A stretch of DNA of 64,000 nucleotides from UBA7332 sp051652645 (GCA_051652645.1 JBOFUP010000092.1:1-64000); one strand, 5' to 3'; shown: positions 1 through 8,649, counted from the first letter of the stretch. Notes: generated from the sequence alone by a model not told the origin. Numbers and translations: made by a program.

Positions 1-1229
1 GAGCTGTATCGCCTCTTGGTCTAACAATGCCTTCCACTTGGGAGGCATTGCTAAATGGCGAGAGTGGAGCGGGACCTATTACGCATTTTGACGCAAGTAA
101 ATTCAAGACACAGTTTGCGTGCGAGGTGAAGGGCTTTGATCCGACACAGCACTTCGAACGCAAGGAGGTGCGCAAGTATGACCGCTATGCCCAATTAGGG
201 ATTGTAGCAGCCAAAGAGGCTATAGAAGATGCTGCGTTCGATATGGAGCAACTCGATACAGATGAAGTTGGAGTAGTGTTCTCTGCAGGTATTGGTGGTA
301 TTGGTACTTTTGAGCAAGAGGTTGGTGCATATTACAAGAATCAAGAGGCTGGACCAAAGTTCAACCCTTTCTTTATTCCTAAAATGATTGCAGATATCTG
401 TGCTGGTCATATATCTATGATGTATGGCTTTAGAGGTCCAAACTACGGAACTATATCTGCTTGTGCATCATCTACAAACTCCATTATTGATGCGTTTAAT
501 CTAATTCGTTTGGGTAAGGCTAATGCTATCGTAACTGGTGGTTCAGAGGCTTCGATTACTCCAAGCGGTATTGGTGGTTTTAACTCAATGCAGGCGTTGT
601 CGACTCGTAATGATGAGCCAACAAAAGCGTCTCGCCCTTTCAGTGCTTCTCGTGATGGTTTTGTCATGGGTGAAGGTGGTGCGTGCTTGGTTCTTGAGGA
701 GATGGAGCATGCATTGGCTCGTGGTGCTAAGATATATTGTGAAGTAGTAGGGGGTGGGATGTCTGCAGATGCCTACCATTTGACTGCTACACACCCAGAG
801 GGCCTTGGTGCGAAGTTGGTAATGCAGCGCGCTCTTAAGGATGCTGGAATGAGCTCAGATGAGATTGACTACATAAATGTTCACGGGACATCAACTCCTG
901 TTGGTGACATCTCTGAGTCAAAAGCAATCAAAGCTGTATTTGGTGATCACGCATATAAGCTTAATATCAGTTCAACTAAGTCAATGACTGGCCACCTACT
1001 AGGTGCAGCCGGTGCAATTGAAGCTGCAGTGGCTATTCTTTCAGTAAAGAATGACATTGTTCCTCCAACAATCAACTTCACAGAAGGTGATGAGGATTCT
1101 GAAATTGACTATAAGCTAAACTATACGTTTAACAAAGCACAGAAGCGTGAGGTGCGTGCTGCTCTATCCAATACATTTGGATTTGGTGGGCACAATGCAA
1201 GCGTTATTGTGAAGAAATTTGTAAAGTAA
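1..1229 (+). CDS. fabF: 3-oxoacyl-ACP synthase II (KAS II), 5' end outside window
   Basis: Condensing enzyme of fatty acid elongation: it joins malonyl-ACP to a growing acyl-ACP in the cytoplasm. The reading frame is open to the window edge and codes AVSPLGLT just before the ATG at 27, which matches the usual FabF N-terminus, so the ATG at 27 is internal and the true start lies upstream. Counting from that ATG, the nucleophile is Cys146 in ISACASS, and the two catalytic histidines are His286 (VHGTSTPVGD) and His323 (TGHLLGAAGA). The glycine-rich C-terminus FGFGGHNAS is also typical. The stop codon abuts the start of rnc, a common Bacteroidales arrangement (acpP-fabF-rnc); acpP would be expected just left of the window. 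Confidence 0.97.
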   Translation, partial: AVSPLGLTMPSTWEALLNGESGAGPITHFDASKFKTQFACEVKGFDPTQHFERKEVRKYDRYAQLGIVAAKEAIEDAAFDMEQLDTDEVGVVFSAGIGGIGTFEQEVGAYYKNQEAGPKFNPFFIPKMIADICAGHISMMYGFRGPNYGTISACASSTNSIIDAFNLIRLGKANAIVTGGSEASITPSGIGGFNSMQALSTRNDEPTKASRPFSASRDGFVMGEGGACLVLEEMEHALARGAKIYCEVVGGGMSADAYHLTATHPEGLGAKLVMQRALKDAGMSSDEIDYINVHGTSTPVGDISESKAIKAVFGDHAYKLNISSTKSMTGHLLGAAGAIEAAVAILSVKNDIVPPTINFTEGDEDSEIDYKLNYTFNKAQKREVRAALSNTFGFGGHNASVIVKKFVK

Positions 1230-2006
1230 GTGTTAGCTAACTTATATAACCATTTGAGGCTCTTTGCACTTCGTCGCAAGGAGCCTTATTTGTTGTATCA
1301 CGAACTTTTGGGATTTTATCCTGGTGATATTGAGTTGTATGATCTCGCATTTGTGCATAAATCTTCTTCGGTGAAACGAGAAGATGGTAAATGGATAAAT
1401 AACGAGAGGTTAGAGTTCCTTGGGGATGCTGTATTGGATGCAATTGTAGCGGAGCTTCTTTTTCAGAATTTCAAGAATAAGAAAGAGGGCTTTTTAACTA
1501 ATACAAGATCGAAGATTGTCTCTCGTGAGATGCTAAATAATATAGCATTAGGCTTGGGATTGGATAAGTTTATTATTGTTTCTGATCGCACACGAACTCA
1601 GAATAGTTCAATATTTGGTAATGCATTAGAAGCTCTTATCGGGGCTATTTATCTTGATAAGGGATTTGAAGTGACAAAGACGTTTGTATGCAAACGTATG
1701 ATTGCACCATATGTTGATTTGACTATTGTGGCAGATACAGAGATTAATTTTAAATCAAAGCTTATTGAATGGGGGCAGAAGAATAAAGTTAGTATAGCTT
1801 TTGATCTTATTGACTCTTATAATGGTGAGGATAATAGGCCAATTTTTGTCTCTGAGGTTAAATTGGAGGGGCTCTCGGCTGCTCAAGGTATTGGGTCAAC
1901 CAAGAAGGAGTCGCAGCAAGAGGCCTCAAAGTTAACGCTTGATAGAATTAAGAAAGACTCGAGTTTTAAGAGTATGGTTTTATCTGAGCAGAAGCGTCAA
2001 GATTAG
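1230..2006 (+). CDS. rnc: Ribonuclease III
   Basis: Cuts double-stranded RNA in rRNA and mRNA processing. The signature NERLEFLGDAVLD is at residues 58-70, and a second conserved acidic helix, GNALEALIGAIYLDKG, lies near residue 130. The C-terminal 80 residues form a double-stranded-RNA binding domain. The start is a GTG placed directly after the fabF stop, with no gap, so the two are probably translationally coupled. Length (258 aa) is normal for Bacteroidota, with the usual basic N-terminal extension. A strong terminator follows at 2061. Confidence 0.95.
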   Translation: MLANLYNHLRLFALRRKEPYLLYHELLGFYPGDIELYDLAFVHKSSSVKREDGKWINNERLEFLGDAVLDAIVAELLFQNFKNKKEGFLTNTRSKIVSREMLNNIALGLGLDKFIIVSDRTRTQNSSIFGNALEALIGAIYLDKGFEVTKTFVCKRMIAPYVDLTIVADTEINFKSKLIEWGQKNKVSIAFDLIDSYNGEDNRPIFVSEVKLEGLSAAQGIGSTKKESQQEASKLTLDRIKKDSSFKSMVLSEQKRQD

Positions 2007-2060
2007 CGTGTAATAATCCTGTTTTACCTAATTTGGTTTATTAGTGTGGACAGGTTATAT

Positions 2061-2107
2061 AAAGAGGGCCATCCTAGATCTTATATACATCTAGGGTGGC
2101 TCTCTTT
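2061..2107 (+). terminator. Intrinsic terminator after fabF-rnc
   Basis: A 19-bp stem with a few G-U pairs is formed by 2061-2079 and 2089-2107 (AAAGAGGGCC... with ...GGCTCTCTTT), with a 9-base loop and a T-rich tail (ACTGTTTTTAATT). It ends the fabF-rnc transcript before the metK promoter. Confidence 0.85.
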
Positions 2108-2164
2108 ACTGTTTTTAATTGGGTATTAACTCTTTGTTATTTTCAATTAAAGAGTATTATTCGA

Positions 2165-2195
2165 TTGCTAATCTAGATATATTGTAATATCTTTG
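2165..2195 (+). promoter_or_regulatory. Promoter of metK leader
   Basis: TTG at 2165-2167 and TATCTTTG at 2188-2195 are separated by 20 bases, matching the Bacteroidota -33/-7 consensus (TTG, 19-21 bases, TAnnTTTG). Transcription should start near 2202, just ahead of the SAM-II aptamer. Confidence 0.75.
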
Positions 2196-2210
2196 CGCTC
2201 AAATAATAAA

Positions 2211-2259
2211 AGTGGAGGGATTTGATTGCTTGCAACCACTCGAAAAAATGCTAAAAGGC
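2211..2259 (+). promoter_or_regulatory. SAM-II riboswitch upstream of metK
   Basis: AGTGG (2211-2215) pairs with CCACT (2236-2240), enclosing GATTTG and CTTGCAA; an A-rich linker then leads to GCTAAAAGG at 2250-2258, which forms the pseudoknot. This is the SAM-II (SAM_alpha) consensus: GUGG, AUUUG, CUUGCAACCAC, AAAAAuGCUAAA. SAM binding to this compact H-type pseudoknot would lower expression of the SAM synthetase gene that follows. A short stem, GCACT/AGTGC (2258-2262 with 2270-2274), overlaps the aptamer's 3' edge and may be part of the switch. There is no obvious U-tract terminator, so control of ribosome access is the likelier mode (inference). Confidence 0.85.
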
Positions 2260-2346
2260 ACTTAGGCTTAGTGCACTTAAACATCTTCTTTCGGAGCTCC
2301 CCCCTCTTTCTTTAGTTTTTATCTACAAACTTAAAAGAGAATCTAT

Positions 2347-3660
2347 ATGAGTTTCATTTCAAATTCAAAAAATTATTTATTCACCTCTGAATCTGTGTCG
2401 GAGGGTCATCCAGATAAAGTGTCAGATCAAATTTCTGATGCTATACTCGACGAATTTATCGCTCAAGATAAATGGTCTAAGGTTGCGTGTGAAACGTTGT
2501 GTACAACAGGCCAAGTCGTTATTGCAGGTGAAGTGAAGTCTGAGGCTTATGTTGATCTTTTAGAGGTAACACGTAGCGTGATTAACCGAATAGGGTATAC
2601 CAAGAGTGAGTATAAGTTTGATGGAGACTCGTGTGGTGTCTTTTCAGCTATCCACGAGCAGTCTGGTGATATCAACAGAGGTGTTGAGAGATCAGATGCA
2701 GAAGACCAAGGTGCTGGTGATCAAGGTATGATGTTTGGTTATGCTTCTAATGAGACAGATAACTATATGCCTTTGTCATTGGATTTATCTCACTTGATAC
2801 TTGAGGAGTTAGCTAATCTTAGAAGAGAGGGTGATCTTATGCCATATCTTCGTCCAGATTCGAAGTCTCAGGTTACGGTGGAGTATTCACCTGAAGGAGA
2901 GATAGTGAGAGTGCATACTATAGTTGTTTCAACACAGCATGATGATTTTGTTAAGCCAGTAGATGATACAGCTGAAGCAGAGCAAAAGTCTGATAAGGAG
3001 ATGTTGGATCGTATATATGATGATGTTAAGACTATTCTTTTGCCAAGAGTTATAGCTCAGTTACCAGAAAGGGTACAAGCTCTTTTTGACGACAAGCTTA
3101 TTCTTCACGTAAATCCAACAGGTAAGTTTGTTATTGGTGGTCCTCATGGTGATACAGGCCTTACTGGTCGTAAGATAATAGTGGATACTTATGGAGGTAA
3201 GGGTGCTCATGGTGGAGGAGCATTCTCAGGAAAGGATCCATCTAAAGTAGACCGTTCGGCTGCTTATGCTGCTCGTCACATTGCTAAAAATATGGTTGCT
3301 GCAGGTATCTCTGACGAGATATTAGTTCAGGTTGCTTATGCTATTGGTGTGGCAAAACCTGTTAGTCTCTTTATTGATACTTATGGGAAGTCAAAAGTGT
3401 CAATGAGTGATGCAGAGATAGCGCAGAAGATATCTGCCCTTATACCAATGACGCCTTACGCAATAGAGAAACGTTTGAAGCTTAGAAATCCTATCTATTC
3501 AGAAACGGCTGCTTATGGTCATATGGGGCGTCAACCACAAGTTAAGAGAAAAGTGTTCACAAACCGTTATCTCAAAGAGTCTATAACACTAGATGTAGAA
3601 CTGTTTACATGGGAGAAGCTCGATCTAGTTGAGGATATTAAGAGAGAGTTCGGATTGTAA
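2347..3660 (+). CDS. metK: S-adenosylmethionine synthetase
   Basis: Makes SAM from methionine and ATP. The N-terminal ATP/Met-binding motif ESVSEGHPDKVSDQ is at residues 15-27, GAGDQGMMFGY at 122-132, and the P-loop-like GGGAFSGKDPSKVDRS is near residue 290. At 437 aa it is longer than the roughly 385 aa of E. coli MetK; the extra length includes a charged insert near residues 200-220 (DTAEAEQKSDKEM), as in other Bacteroidales. It is monocistronic, with its own promoter, SAM-II riboswitch and terminator. Confidence 0.97.
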   Translation: MSFISNSKNYLFTSESVSEGHPDKVSDQISDAILDEFIAQDKWSKVACETLCTTGQVVIAGEVKSEAYVDLLEVTRSVINRIGYTKSEYKFDGDSCGVFSAIHEQSGDINRGVERSDAEDQGAGDQGMMFGYASNETDNYMPLSLDLSHLILEELANLRREGDLMPYLRPDSKSQVTVEYSPEGEIVRVHTIVVSTQHDDFVKPVDDTAEAEQKSDKEMLDRIYDDVKTILLPRVIAQLPERVQALFDDKLILHVNPTGKFVIGGPHGDTGLTGRKIIVDTYGGKGAHGGGAFSGKDPSKVDRSAAYAARHIAKNMVAAGISDEILVQVAYAIGVAKPVSLFIDTYGKSKVSMSDAEIAQKISALIPMTPYAIEKRLKLRNPIYSETAAYGHMGRQPQVKRKVFTNRYLKESITLDVELFTWEKLDLVEDIKREFGL

Positions 3661-3673
3661 TATTAAATTATAT

Positions 3674-3724
3674 AATCGAGGATTTGGTCTGTTGAATTGT
3701 TTCAATTGTACTAGATTCTCGATT
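3674..3724 (+). terminator. Intrinsic terminator of metK
   Basis: A 15-bp stem with several G-U pairs is formed by 3674-3688 (AATCGAGGATTTGGT) and 3710-3724 (ACTAGATTCTCGATT), followed at once by GTTTTTTATTTTT. Confidence 0.8.
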
Positions 3725-3761
3725 GTTTTTTATTTTTAATAGCATAACTTTGTGCTATTAA
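3723..3761 (+). promoter_or_regulatory. Promoter with a symmetric operator-like repeat around the -7 box
   Basis: TTG (3723-3725) and TAACTTTG (3745-3752) are 19 bases apart, a near-ideal Bacteroidota promoter. The -7 box is bracketed exactly by a perfect 9-bp inverted repeat: TTAATAGCA at 3736-3744 and TGCTATTAA at 3753-3761. A dimeric repressor bound there would block the promoter; alternatively the RNA 5' end carries only one arm, so an RNA hairpin is unlikely. The -33 box lies inside the tail of the metK terminator. Confidence 0.65.
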
Positions 3762-3794
3762 AGAAGTTTGTAATATTAAATAGGAGGTTTATAG

Positions 3795-4376
3795 GTGATT
3801 AATTCTGTTTGCGTATATAGTGCTTCAAGTACAAAGATCCCAACTAGCTATGTTGAAGCCGCAAGAAGGTTAGGAGCAGAGCTAGCAAAGGCTAATATTA
3901 GCTGTATAAATGGAGGAAGTAATAGAGGTTTAATGCACGAGATCTCAAAAGAAGTGATTATCAATGGTGGTCATACAATTGGTGTTATTCCTCAATTTAT
4001 GATAGATGAGGGGTGGGAAAGTAGAGAACTTCACGAGTTAATAGTTACAGACTCTATGCACGAAAGAAAAGCTAAGATGATTGAGTTAGCTGATGCGATT
4101 ATTGCACTTCCTGGAGGCTGTGGGACATTAGAGGAACTTTTCGAGGCGATAACTTGGAAGCAATTAGGGCTACATTCAAAACCAATCATTGTGGTTAATA
4201 TAGATGGATTTTATGATCCTTTGGTCACTTTGTTGGAGAGAGCAATAGAGCAGAACTTCATGAGAGATGTTCATGCCAAGATGTGGTTGGTAGTTGCAAC
4301 AATTGAGGAGGCTGTTCAAGCTTTACACTCCGAACATGATTGGGACTCATCACTTCGTAAATTTGCCGCCATTTAG
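3795..4376 (+). CDS. LOG family protein (putative cytokinin riboside phosphoribohydrolase-like)
   Basis: A Rossmann-fold protein of the LOG/TIGR00730 family, once labelled lysine decarboxylase; characterised members hydrolyse nucleoside 5'-monophosphates to free base plus ribose 5-phosphate. The diagnostic motif PGGCGTLEE is near residue 106, followed by TWKQLGLHSKP, and GGSNRGLM near residue 40 binds phosphate. The start is GTG at 3795, ten bases after TAGGAGG, an unusually good Shine-Dalgarno sequence for this phylum. Length (193 aa) is typical. It has its own promoter with an operator-like palindrome; its substrate here is unknown. Confidence 0.88.
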   Translation: MINSVCVYSASSTKIPTSYVEAARRLGAELAKANISCINGGSNRGLMHEISKEVIINGGHTIGVIPQFMIDEGWESRELHELIVTDSMHERKAKMIELADAIIALPGGCGTLEELFEAITWKQLGLHSKPIIVVNIDGFYDPLVTLLERAIEQNFMRDVHAKMWLVVATIEEAVQALHSEHDWDSSLRKFAAI

Positions 4377-4420
4377 AAGCAGTTGTTTATTTTATTATAC
4401 AGAAGTAGTTGATGATAATA

Positions 4421-5239
4421 ATGCCCAAAGAGTCTGAAGCACAGATTGATAATGATAGTTTAGACAATGTGTTTGTGTTGTCTAATCCTCCTTTTTTCTT
4501 ATCCATAAAAGAAGGTGAGCTAGATTTTACAGTCTCACACTTACGTATAAATAGTGAGCTGCGAGTTGATGGTGTGCTAAGTAATAGTAGAATTAACTTC
4601 TCTGGCGGAGTGACTGCGTTTATATTAATATGCTCTTTCTTGATTGTTATTGGATATAGGGGGCGTTTAAGTAACTTTTACGACTCCTTTAAAGTGTTGT
4701 GGCAAACAAAAGAGAGAGGTAATCTTTTCTATGAATCAGAGGAGAGGCATATTCTGATGAGGTTTGCATTGCGGCTAAATACAATTCTACAGCTATCTTT
4801 TCTGTCGATATTGTATTTTTCTCCAATAGGTGGTAATTATATATACCAACCTCGTACGTGGCTGGTCACAAGTTCTGTATTCCTGTTATTTTCTTTGGGG
4901 ATGTATGTGTTGAACTTTTCAATTATTAGAACATTCTCTTCTGATAAGTCTTGGCTTTTGTGGAAGCAAGGTAGCTATATTTTGTTTGAGTTTTTGGGAG
5001 TTTTGCTCTTTTTTGTGACTATATCAATTGCCTTTGGTAATATCTCTAAAGAGGTATTTAACTATCTGTTAATCACTGTTGTTTTGCTGTATTATAGTCT
5101 CTCTGTTATTAGAGGGTTAAAGATTTTTTTCAGAACAATATTCTCATATATCTATCTGATTTTGTATCTTTACACCGCAATTTTAGTGCCTATGCTACTG
5201 TTATACCATGTTTTAGGTACTCTATTTAATCATATTTGA
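4421..5239 (+). CDS. DUF4271 family membrane protein
   Basis: Function unknown. The family is widespread in Bacteroidota and is often encoded just before hemD, as here (22-bp gap). After a polar N-terminal stretch of about 55 residues there are six to eight hydrophobic segments: near 62-80 (VTAFILICSFLIVIGY), 125-140, 150-170, 190-210, 213-230 and 235-265. It is therefore an inner-membrane protein. Start choice is open: TTG 4409, ATG 4412 and ATG 4421 are all in frame. I give the last because it avoids a run of isoleucines before the protein. Confidence 0.75.
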   Translation: MPKESEAQIDNDSLDNVFVLSNPPFFLSIKEGELDFTVSHLRINSELRVDGVLSNSRINFSGGVTAFILICSFLIVIGYRGRLSNFYDSFKVLWQTKERGNLFYESEERHILMRFALRLNTILQLSFLSILYFSPIGGNYIYQPRTWLVTSSVFLLFSLGMYVLNFSIIRTFSSDKSWLLWKQGSYILFEFLGVLLFFVTISIAFGNISKEVFNYLLITVVLLYYSLSVIRGLKIFFRTIFSYIYLILYLYTAILVPMLLLYHVLGTLFNHI

Positions 5240-5261
5240 TCACCTATTTGTTGTTTCTATC

Positions 5262-6005
5262 GTGAAGAAAATCCTTGTATCACAACCAAAACCAACTTCT
5301 GACAAATCGCCATACTTCGATATTGCTCAAAAGTATGGGGTAGAGATTGTATTTCGCCCATTCATCAAAGTCGAGGGTGTAACTCCTAAAGATTTTAGAC
5401 AACAGCGTATTTCGATATCTGATTTTACTGCTGTTGTATTTACGGCTAAGACTGCGATAGATCACTTCTTTACTCTATGTGAGGGAATGCGTATTACTAT
5501 ACCTGAGACAATGAAGTACTTCTGTACTACAGAGTCTATTGCTTTATATTTGCAGAAGTATATTGTTTATAGAAAGCGTAAGATATTCTTCGGATCGTCT
5601 GGTAAATTAGATGATTTAGCGCCTAGCTTTACAAAGCATAGTGGAGAGAAATATATTGTTCCGTGTTCGGATGTCCACAATGATGAAGTAACTCAAATCC
5701 TTGATAAAGTTCGTATCGATTATACGAAGGCTGTAATGTACAGAACAGTTAGTAATGACTTTAAAGAGGATGAGGCTTTTGATTATGATATGCTGCTGTT
5801 CTTTAGCCCTTCTGGGATTAATTCATTGATGAAGAATTTTCCAGAATTTAATCAAGGTGATATCGAGATCGGTGCTTTCGGTGCAGCAACATCAAAAGCA
5901 GTTGCAGATGCTGGATTAGAGTTGACATTTGCTGCGCCATCTCCGGAGGCGCCATCAATGACGGCTGCCCTTGAACTATATTTGAAGAATAGTATTAAGA
6001 AGTAA
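5262..6005 (+). CDS. hemD: Uroporphyrinogen-III synthase
   Basis: Cyclises hydroxymethylbilane to uroporphyrinogen III in tetrapyrrole synthesis. HemD is poorly conserved, but the two-lobed pattern is visible: MKKILVSQPKP at the start, VVFTAKTAIDHFF near residue 50 (the usual 'TS.nav..f' element), YRTVSNDF near 162, LLFFSPSGINSLM near 180 and IGAFGAATSKAVADAGL near 207. The GTG start follows DUF4271 by 22 bases. DUF4271-hemD-rnpA order is characteristic of Bacteroidales. No other heme gene is in the window. Confidence 0.88.
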   Translation: MKKILVSQPKPTSDKSPYFDIAQKYGVEIVFRPFIKVEGVTPKDFRQQRISISDFTAVVFTAKTAIDHFFTLCEGMRITIPETMKYFCTTESIALYLQKYIVYRKRKIFFGSSGKLDDLAPSFTKHSGEKYIVPCSDVHNDEVTQILDKVRIDYTKAVMYRTVSNDFKEDEAFDYDMLLFFSPSGINSLMKNFPEFNQGDIEIGAFGAATSKAVADAGLELTFAAPSPEAPSMTAALELYLKNSIKK

Positions 6006-6111
6006 ATTCGCCAATTTGGGTTATATAGAGGCTCTTGGAACATATATTACTGCTAAAGTTTATATACTTTTGTGGTTGTATAGGTTCGAAGAGCCTTTTT
6101 TAAATTTATAT

Positions 6112-6498
6112 ATGACGATGGATCTATCACTTTCTAAGAACGAGCGACTATGCTCAAAAGCTACTATTGATAATCTTTTTAGTAATGGAGATTCATTTGT
6201 TCAATATCCATTTCGAATAGTATACACTAATGCGCCAGGACCCGATGACTCAAGCGTGTCGATAATGGTAAGTGTGTCGAAAAAAAAGTTCAAACGGGCA
6301 AACAAGAGGAATCTTATAAAGAGGAGAATCAAGGAGGCTTATCGAATCAATAAGAATATTCTCCTGACTTGCCTTGATGAGTCAGGTAACTCTTTAGCAG
6401 TTGCTTTTCTATATCTTCCAAAAGATATCCTAGAGTCTGATCAGATTCATAAAAAGATGCAAGAGTCTTTAGAACAATTAATAAAGAGACTGAAGTGA
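6112..6498 (+). CDS. rnpA: Ribonuclease P protein component
   Basis: The protein subunit of RNase P, which matures tRNA 5' ends. The RNR motif region reads KRANKRNLIKRRIKEAYR near residues 59-76. The typical N-terminal start, LSKNERLCSKATIDNLFSNG, follows the ATG at 6112 (a second ATG at 6118 is equally possible). A longer frame opens at 6016 but adds an unrelated hydrophobic stretch, so I reject it. Length is 128 aa, normal for the family. Its stop overlaps the yidD start (GTGA). Confidence 0.92.
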   Translation: MTMDLSLSKNERLCSKATIDNLFSNGDSFVQYPFRIVYTNAPGPDDSSVSIMVSVSKKKFKRANKRNLIKRRIKEAYRINKNILLTCLDESGNSLAVAFLYLPKDILESDQIHKKMQESLEQLIKRLK

Positions 6499-6722
6499 AA
6501 GCAAAAGATTTTATTGTCAAGTTATATGTCTTGCCAATTTTGTTTTATCGAGGGGTATTGTCACCAATGAAACCACCTACTTGCCGATTTACTCCTACTT
6601 GCTCAGAGTACACACTCCAAGCAATATATAAATATGGAATTATTAAAGGTACATATCTTGGAGCAAAACGTATCTCTAAGTGTCATCCTTGGGGTGGAAG
6701 TGGGTATGACCCTGTGCCATGA
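6495..6722 (+). CDS. yidD: Membrane protein insertion efficiency factor YidD
   Basis: A small amphipathic protein that helps YidC insert membrane proteins. The family signature is clear: YRGVLSPMKPPTCRFTPTCSEY near residues 19-40, followed by KYGIIKG and RISKCHPWGGSGYDPVP at the end. The GTG start overlaps the rnpA stop by 4 bases, and its own stop overlaps the next gene's ATG. The rnpA-yidD pairing is common across bacteria. Confidence 0.95.
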   Translation: MKAKDFIVKLYVLPILFYRGVLSPMKPPTCRFTPTCSEYTLQAIYKYGIIKGTYLGAKRISKCHPWGGSGYDPVP

Positions 6723-7354
6723 ATCTGGTAGATCTACATTCACATAAGCTTGATCATTATGATTGCAATATTGCTATAAGTCAGATTGAGCTCTATGATC
6801 TCGTGCCAAATGGGCTATACTCTTTTGGTATTCATCCATGGTGTACCTTAAATGAGTTAAGGGTAGACTTATTATTTAGCAGGTTAAAAATGCTACTAGA
6901 TTCACCAAATCCACCTTTTGCAATAGGAGAGTGTGGATTAGATAAGTTGAGAGGGGCGTCAATGGATAGACAGATTGAGGCTTTAGAACTCCAATTGAAG
7001 CTTTCTATTCAATATAATAGACCAGTGATTATTCATTGTGTAAAGGCATGGGATCAATTACTCTCATTAATTAATTTGAGTAGTTTTAAAGATGTCAAAA
7101 TTGTTATTCATGGTTTTAGAGGATCACCCCAGCTAATGAATCAACTAATTAAGCGTCCCAATCTATGGCTTTCTTTTGGAGTGAATTATAGAGAGGATAC
7201 ACTTCGCGATATACCTATTGACCGGCTATTTATTGAGACAGATACATCTGATGTGAAAATAGATGATTTATATTCACAGATAGCTTTGAGTAAAAATATA
7301 AGCAAGCAAGAGCTTGTGGGAAATATAAATAAGAACTTTATACAACTCAAATAG
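6719..7354 (+). CDS. TatD family metal-dependent hydrolase
   Basis: A TIM-barrel metal-dependent hydrolase of the TatD family; characterised members are DNA exonucleases. The metal ligands are recognisable: LHSHKLDH near residues 5-12 (HxH), YSFGIHPW near 34, AIGECGLDK near 63 with the conserved Glu, VIIHCVKAW near 98, IHGFRG near 121 and ETDTSD near 176. At 211 aa it is shorter than E. coli TatD (about 260 aa), a size seen in Bacteroidales paralogs. It overlaps yidD by 4 bases and sits 2 bases before tyrS. Confidence 0.87.
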   Translation: MNLVDLHSHKLDHYDCNIAISQIELYDLVPNGLYSFGIHPWCTLNELRVDLLFSRLKMLLDSPNPPFAIGECGLDKLRGASMDRQIEALELQLKLSIQYNRPVIIHCVKAWDQLLSLINLSSFKDVKIVIHGFRGSPQLMNQLIKRPNLWLSFGVNYREDTLRDIPIDRLFIETDTSDVKIDDLYSQIALSKNISKQELVGNINKNFIQLK

Positions 7355-7356
7355 AT

Positions 7357-8649
7357 ATGAATTTTGTAGAAGAATTAAAGTGGAGAGGTATGATCCATGA
7401 TATCATGCCTGGCACAGAAGAGCAACTTCAGAAAGAGATGACGTCTGGCTATGTTGGCATTGACCCAACAGCTGACTCACTACACATTGGTCACTTAGTT
7501 GGAGTAATGATGCTTAAGCATCTTCAAAGAGCAGGGCATAGGCCGATTGCTCTTATTGGAGGAGCTACTGGTATGATAGGTGACCCATCAATGAAGTCTC
7601 AGGAGCGTAATTTGTTGAGTGAAGAGACTCTTCGCCACAATCAAAATGCACTCAAGAAGCAATTGGAGCGTTTTCTTGATTTTACTTCAGAAGCACCAAA
7701 TGCAGCTATATTGGTAAATAATTACGACTGGATGAAGCAGTTTTCATTCTTAGATTTCATTAGAGATGTAGGGAAACACATCACTGTAAACTATATGATG
7801 TCTAAGGATTCTGTTAAACGTCGTATATCAGGGGAGAGTGGTTCTGGTCTCTCATTCACAGAGTTTACTTATCAACTTCTACAAGGTTATGACTTCTTGC
7901 ACTTGTACAGAGAGTATGGTTGTCGTTTACAGATGGGAGGATCTGATCAGTGGGGTAATATTACTACAGGAACTGAACTTATTCGTCGTATGGCAGCAGG
8001 CGAAGCTTCTGCATTAGTTTGTCCATTGATTACGAAAGCAGACGGAGGTAAGTTTGGTAAAACAGAGTCTGGTAATGTTTGGCTTGATAGAAGATATACA
8101 TCACCTTACAAATTCTACCAGTTTTGGTTAAATGTTAGTGATGCTGATGCAGAGAGATATATTAAGATCTTTACAACTTTGACTCAAGAAGAGGTGAAAG
8201 CCTTGGTCGAAGAGCAATCGGCAGCTCCACATCTAAGAGCTTTGCAAAAGAGATTGGCTAAGGAGATAACTATTATGGTTCACTCTCTTGAGGATTATGA
8301 AGCCTCTGTTGAAGCTTCTAATATTCTTTTTGGGAATGCAACTTCAGAATCACTTCGTAAGTTAGACGAAGAGACCCTTCTTTCAGTTTTTGAAGGTGTA
8401 CCACAATATGAGATTTCTTTAGAAGAGTTGAAAGCAGGAATTAAAGCAATAGATCTTCTTACGGATAAAGCCCCTGTATTCTCATCCAAAGGAGAGATGC
8501 GCAAGTTGACTCAAGGTGGAGGGTTATCTATAAATAAGGAAAAGCAGCCTAATCATGAGAGTATTATAACAACATCTGATTTGCTTAATGATAGATTTAT
8601 ATTGGTGCAAAGAGGTAAAAAGAACTACTATCTTTTAATAGTAAAATAA
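7357..8649 (+). CDS. tyrS: Tyrosine--tRNA ligase
   Basis: A class I aminoacyl-tRNA synthetase. The HIGH motif is LHIGHLVG near residues 42-49 and the KMSKS-equivalent is KFGKTESG near 229. Tyrosine-binding residues lie in YDFLHLYREYGCRLQMGGSDQWGN near 177-200. The last 65 residues form an S4-like RNA-binding domain. Length is 430 aa, as expected for the TyrS type. It is the last gene of the run that begins at DUF4271 and is closed by a strong terminator. Confidence 0.97.
   Translation: MNFVEELKWRGMIHDIMPGTEEQLQKEMTSGYVGIDPTADSLHIGHLVGVMMLKHLQRAGHRPIALIGGATGMIGDPSMKSQERNLLSEETLRHNQNALKKQLERFLDFTSEAPNAAILVNNYDWMKQFSFLDFIRDVGKHITVNYMMSKDSVKRRISGESGSGLSFTEFTYQLLQGYDFLHLYREYGCRLQMGGSDQWGNITTGTELIRRMAAGEASALVCPLITKADGGKFGKTESGNVWLDRRYTSPYKFYQFWLNVSDADAERYIKIFTTLTQEEVKALVEEQSAAPHLRALQKRLAKEITIMVHSLEDYEASVEASNILFGNATSESLRKLDEETLLSVFEGVPQYEISLEELKAGIKAIDLLTDKAPVFSSKGEMRKLTQGGGLSINKEKQPNHESIITTSDLLNDRFILVQRGKKNYYLLIVK

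Noticed and set aside
3795..4376. Lysine decarboxylase
   Set aside because: Old label for this family; PGGxGTxxE proteins are LOG-type hydrolases and lack a PLP-binding lysine domain.
6016..6111. N-terminal extension of rnpA
   Set aside because: The extra 32 residues are hydrophobic and unlike any RnpA; ATG 6112 gives the normal length.
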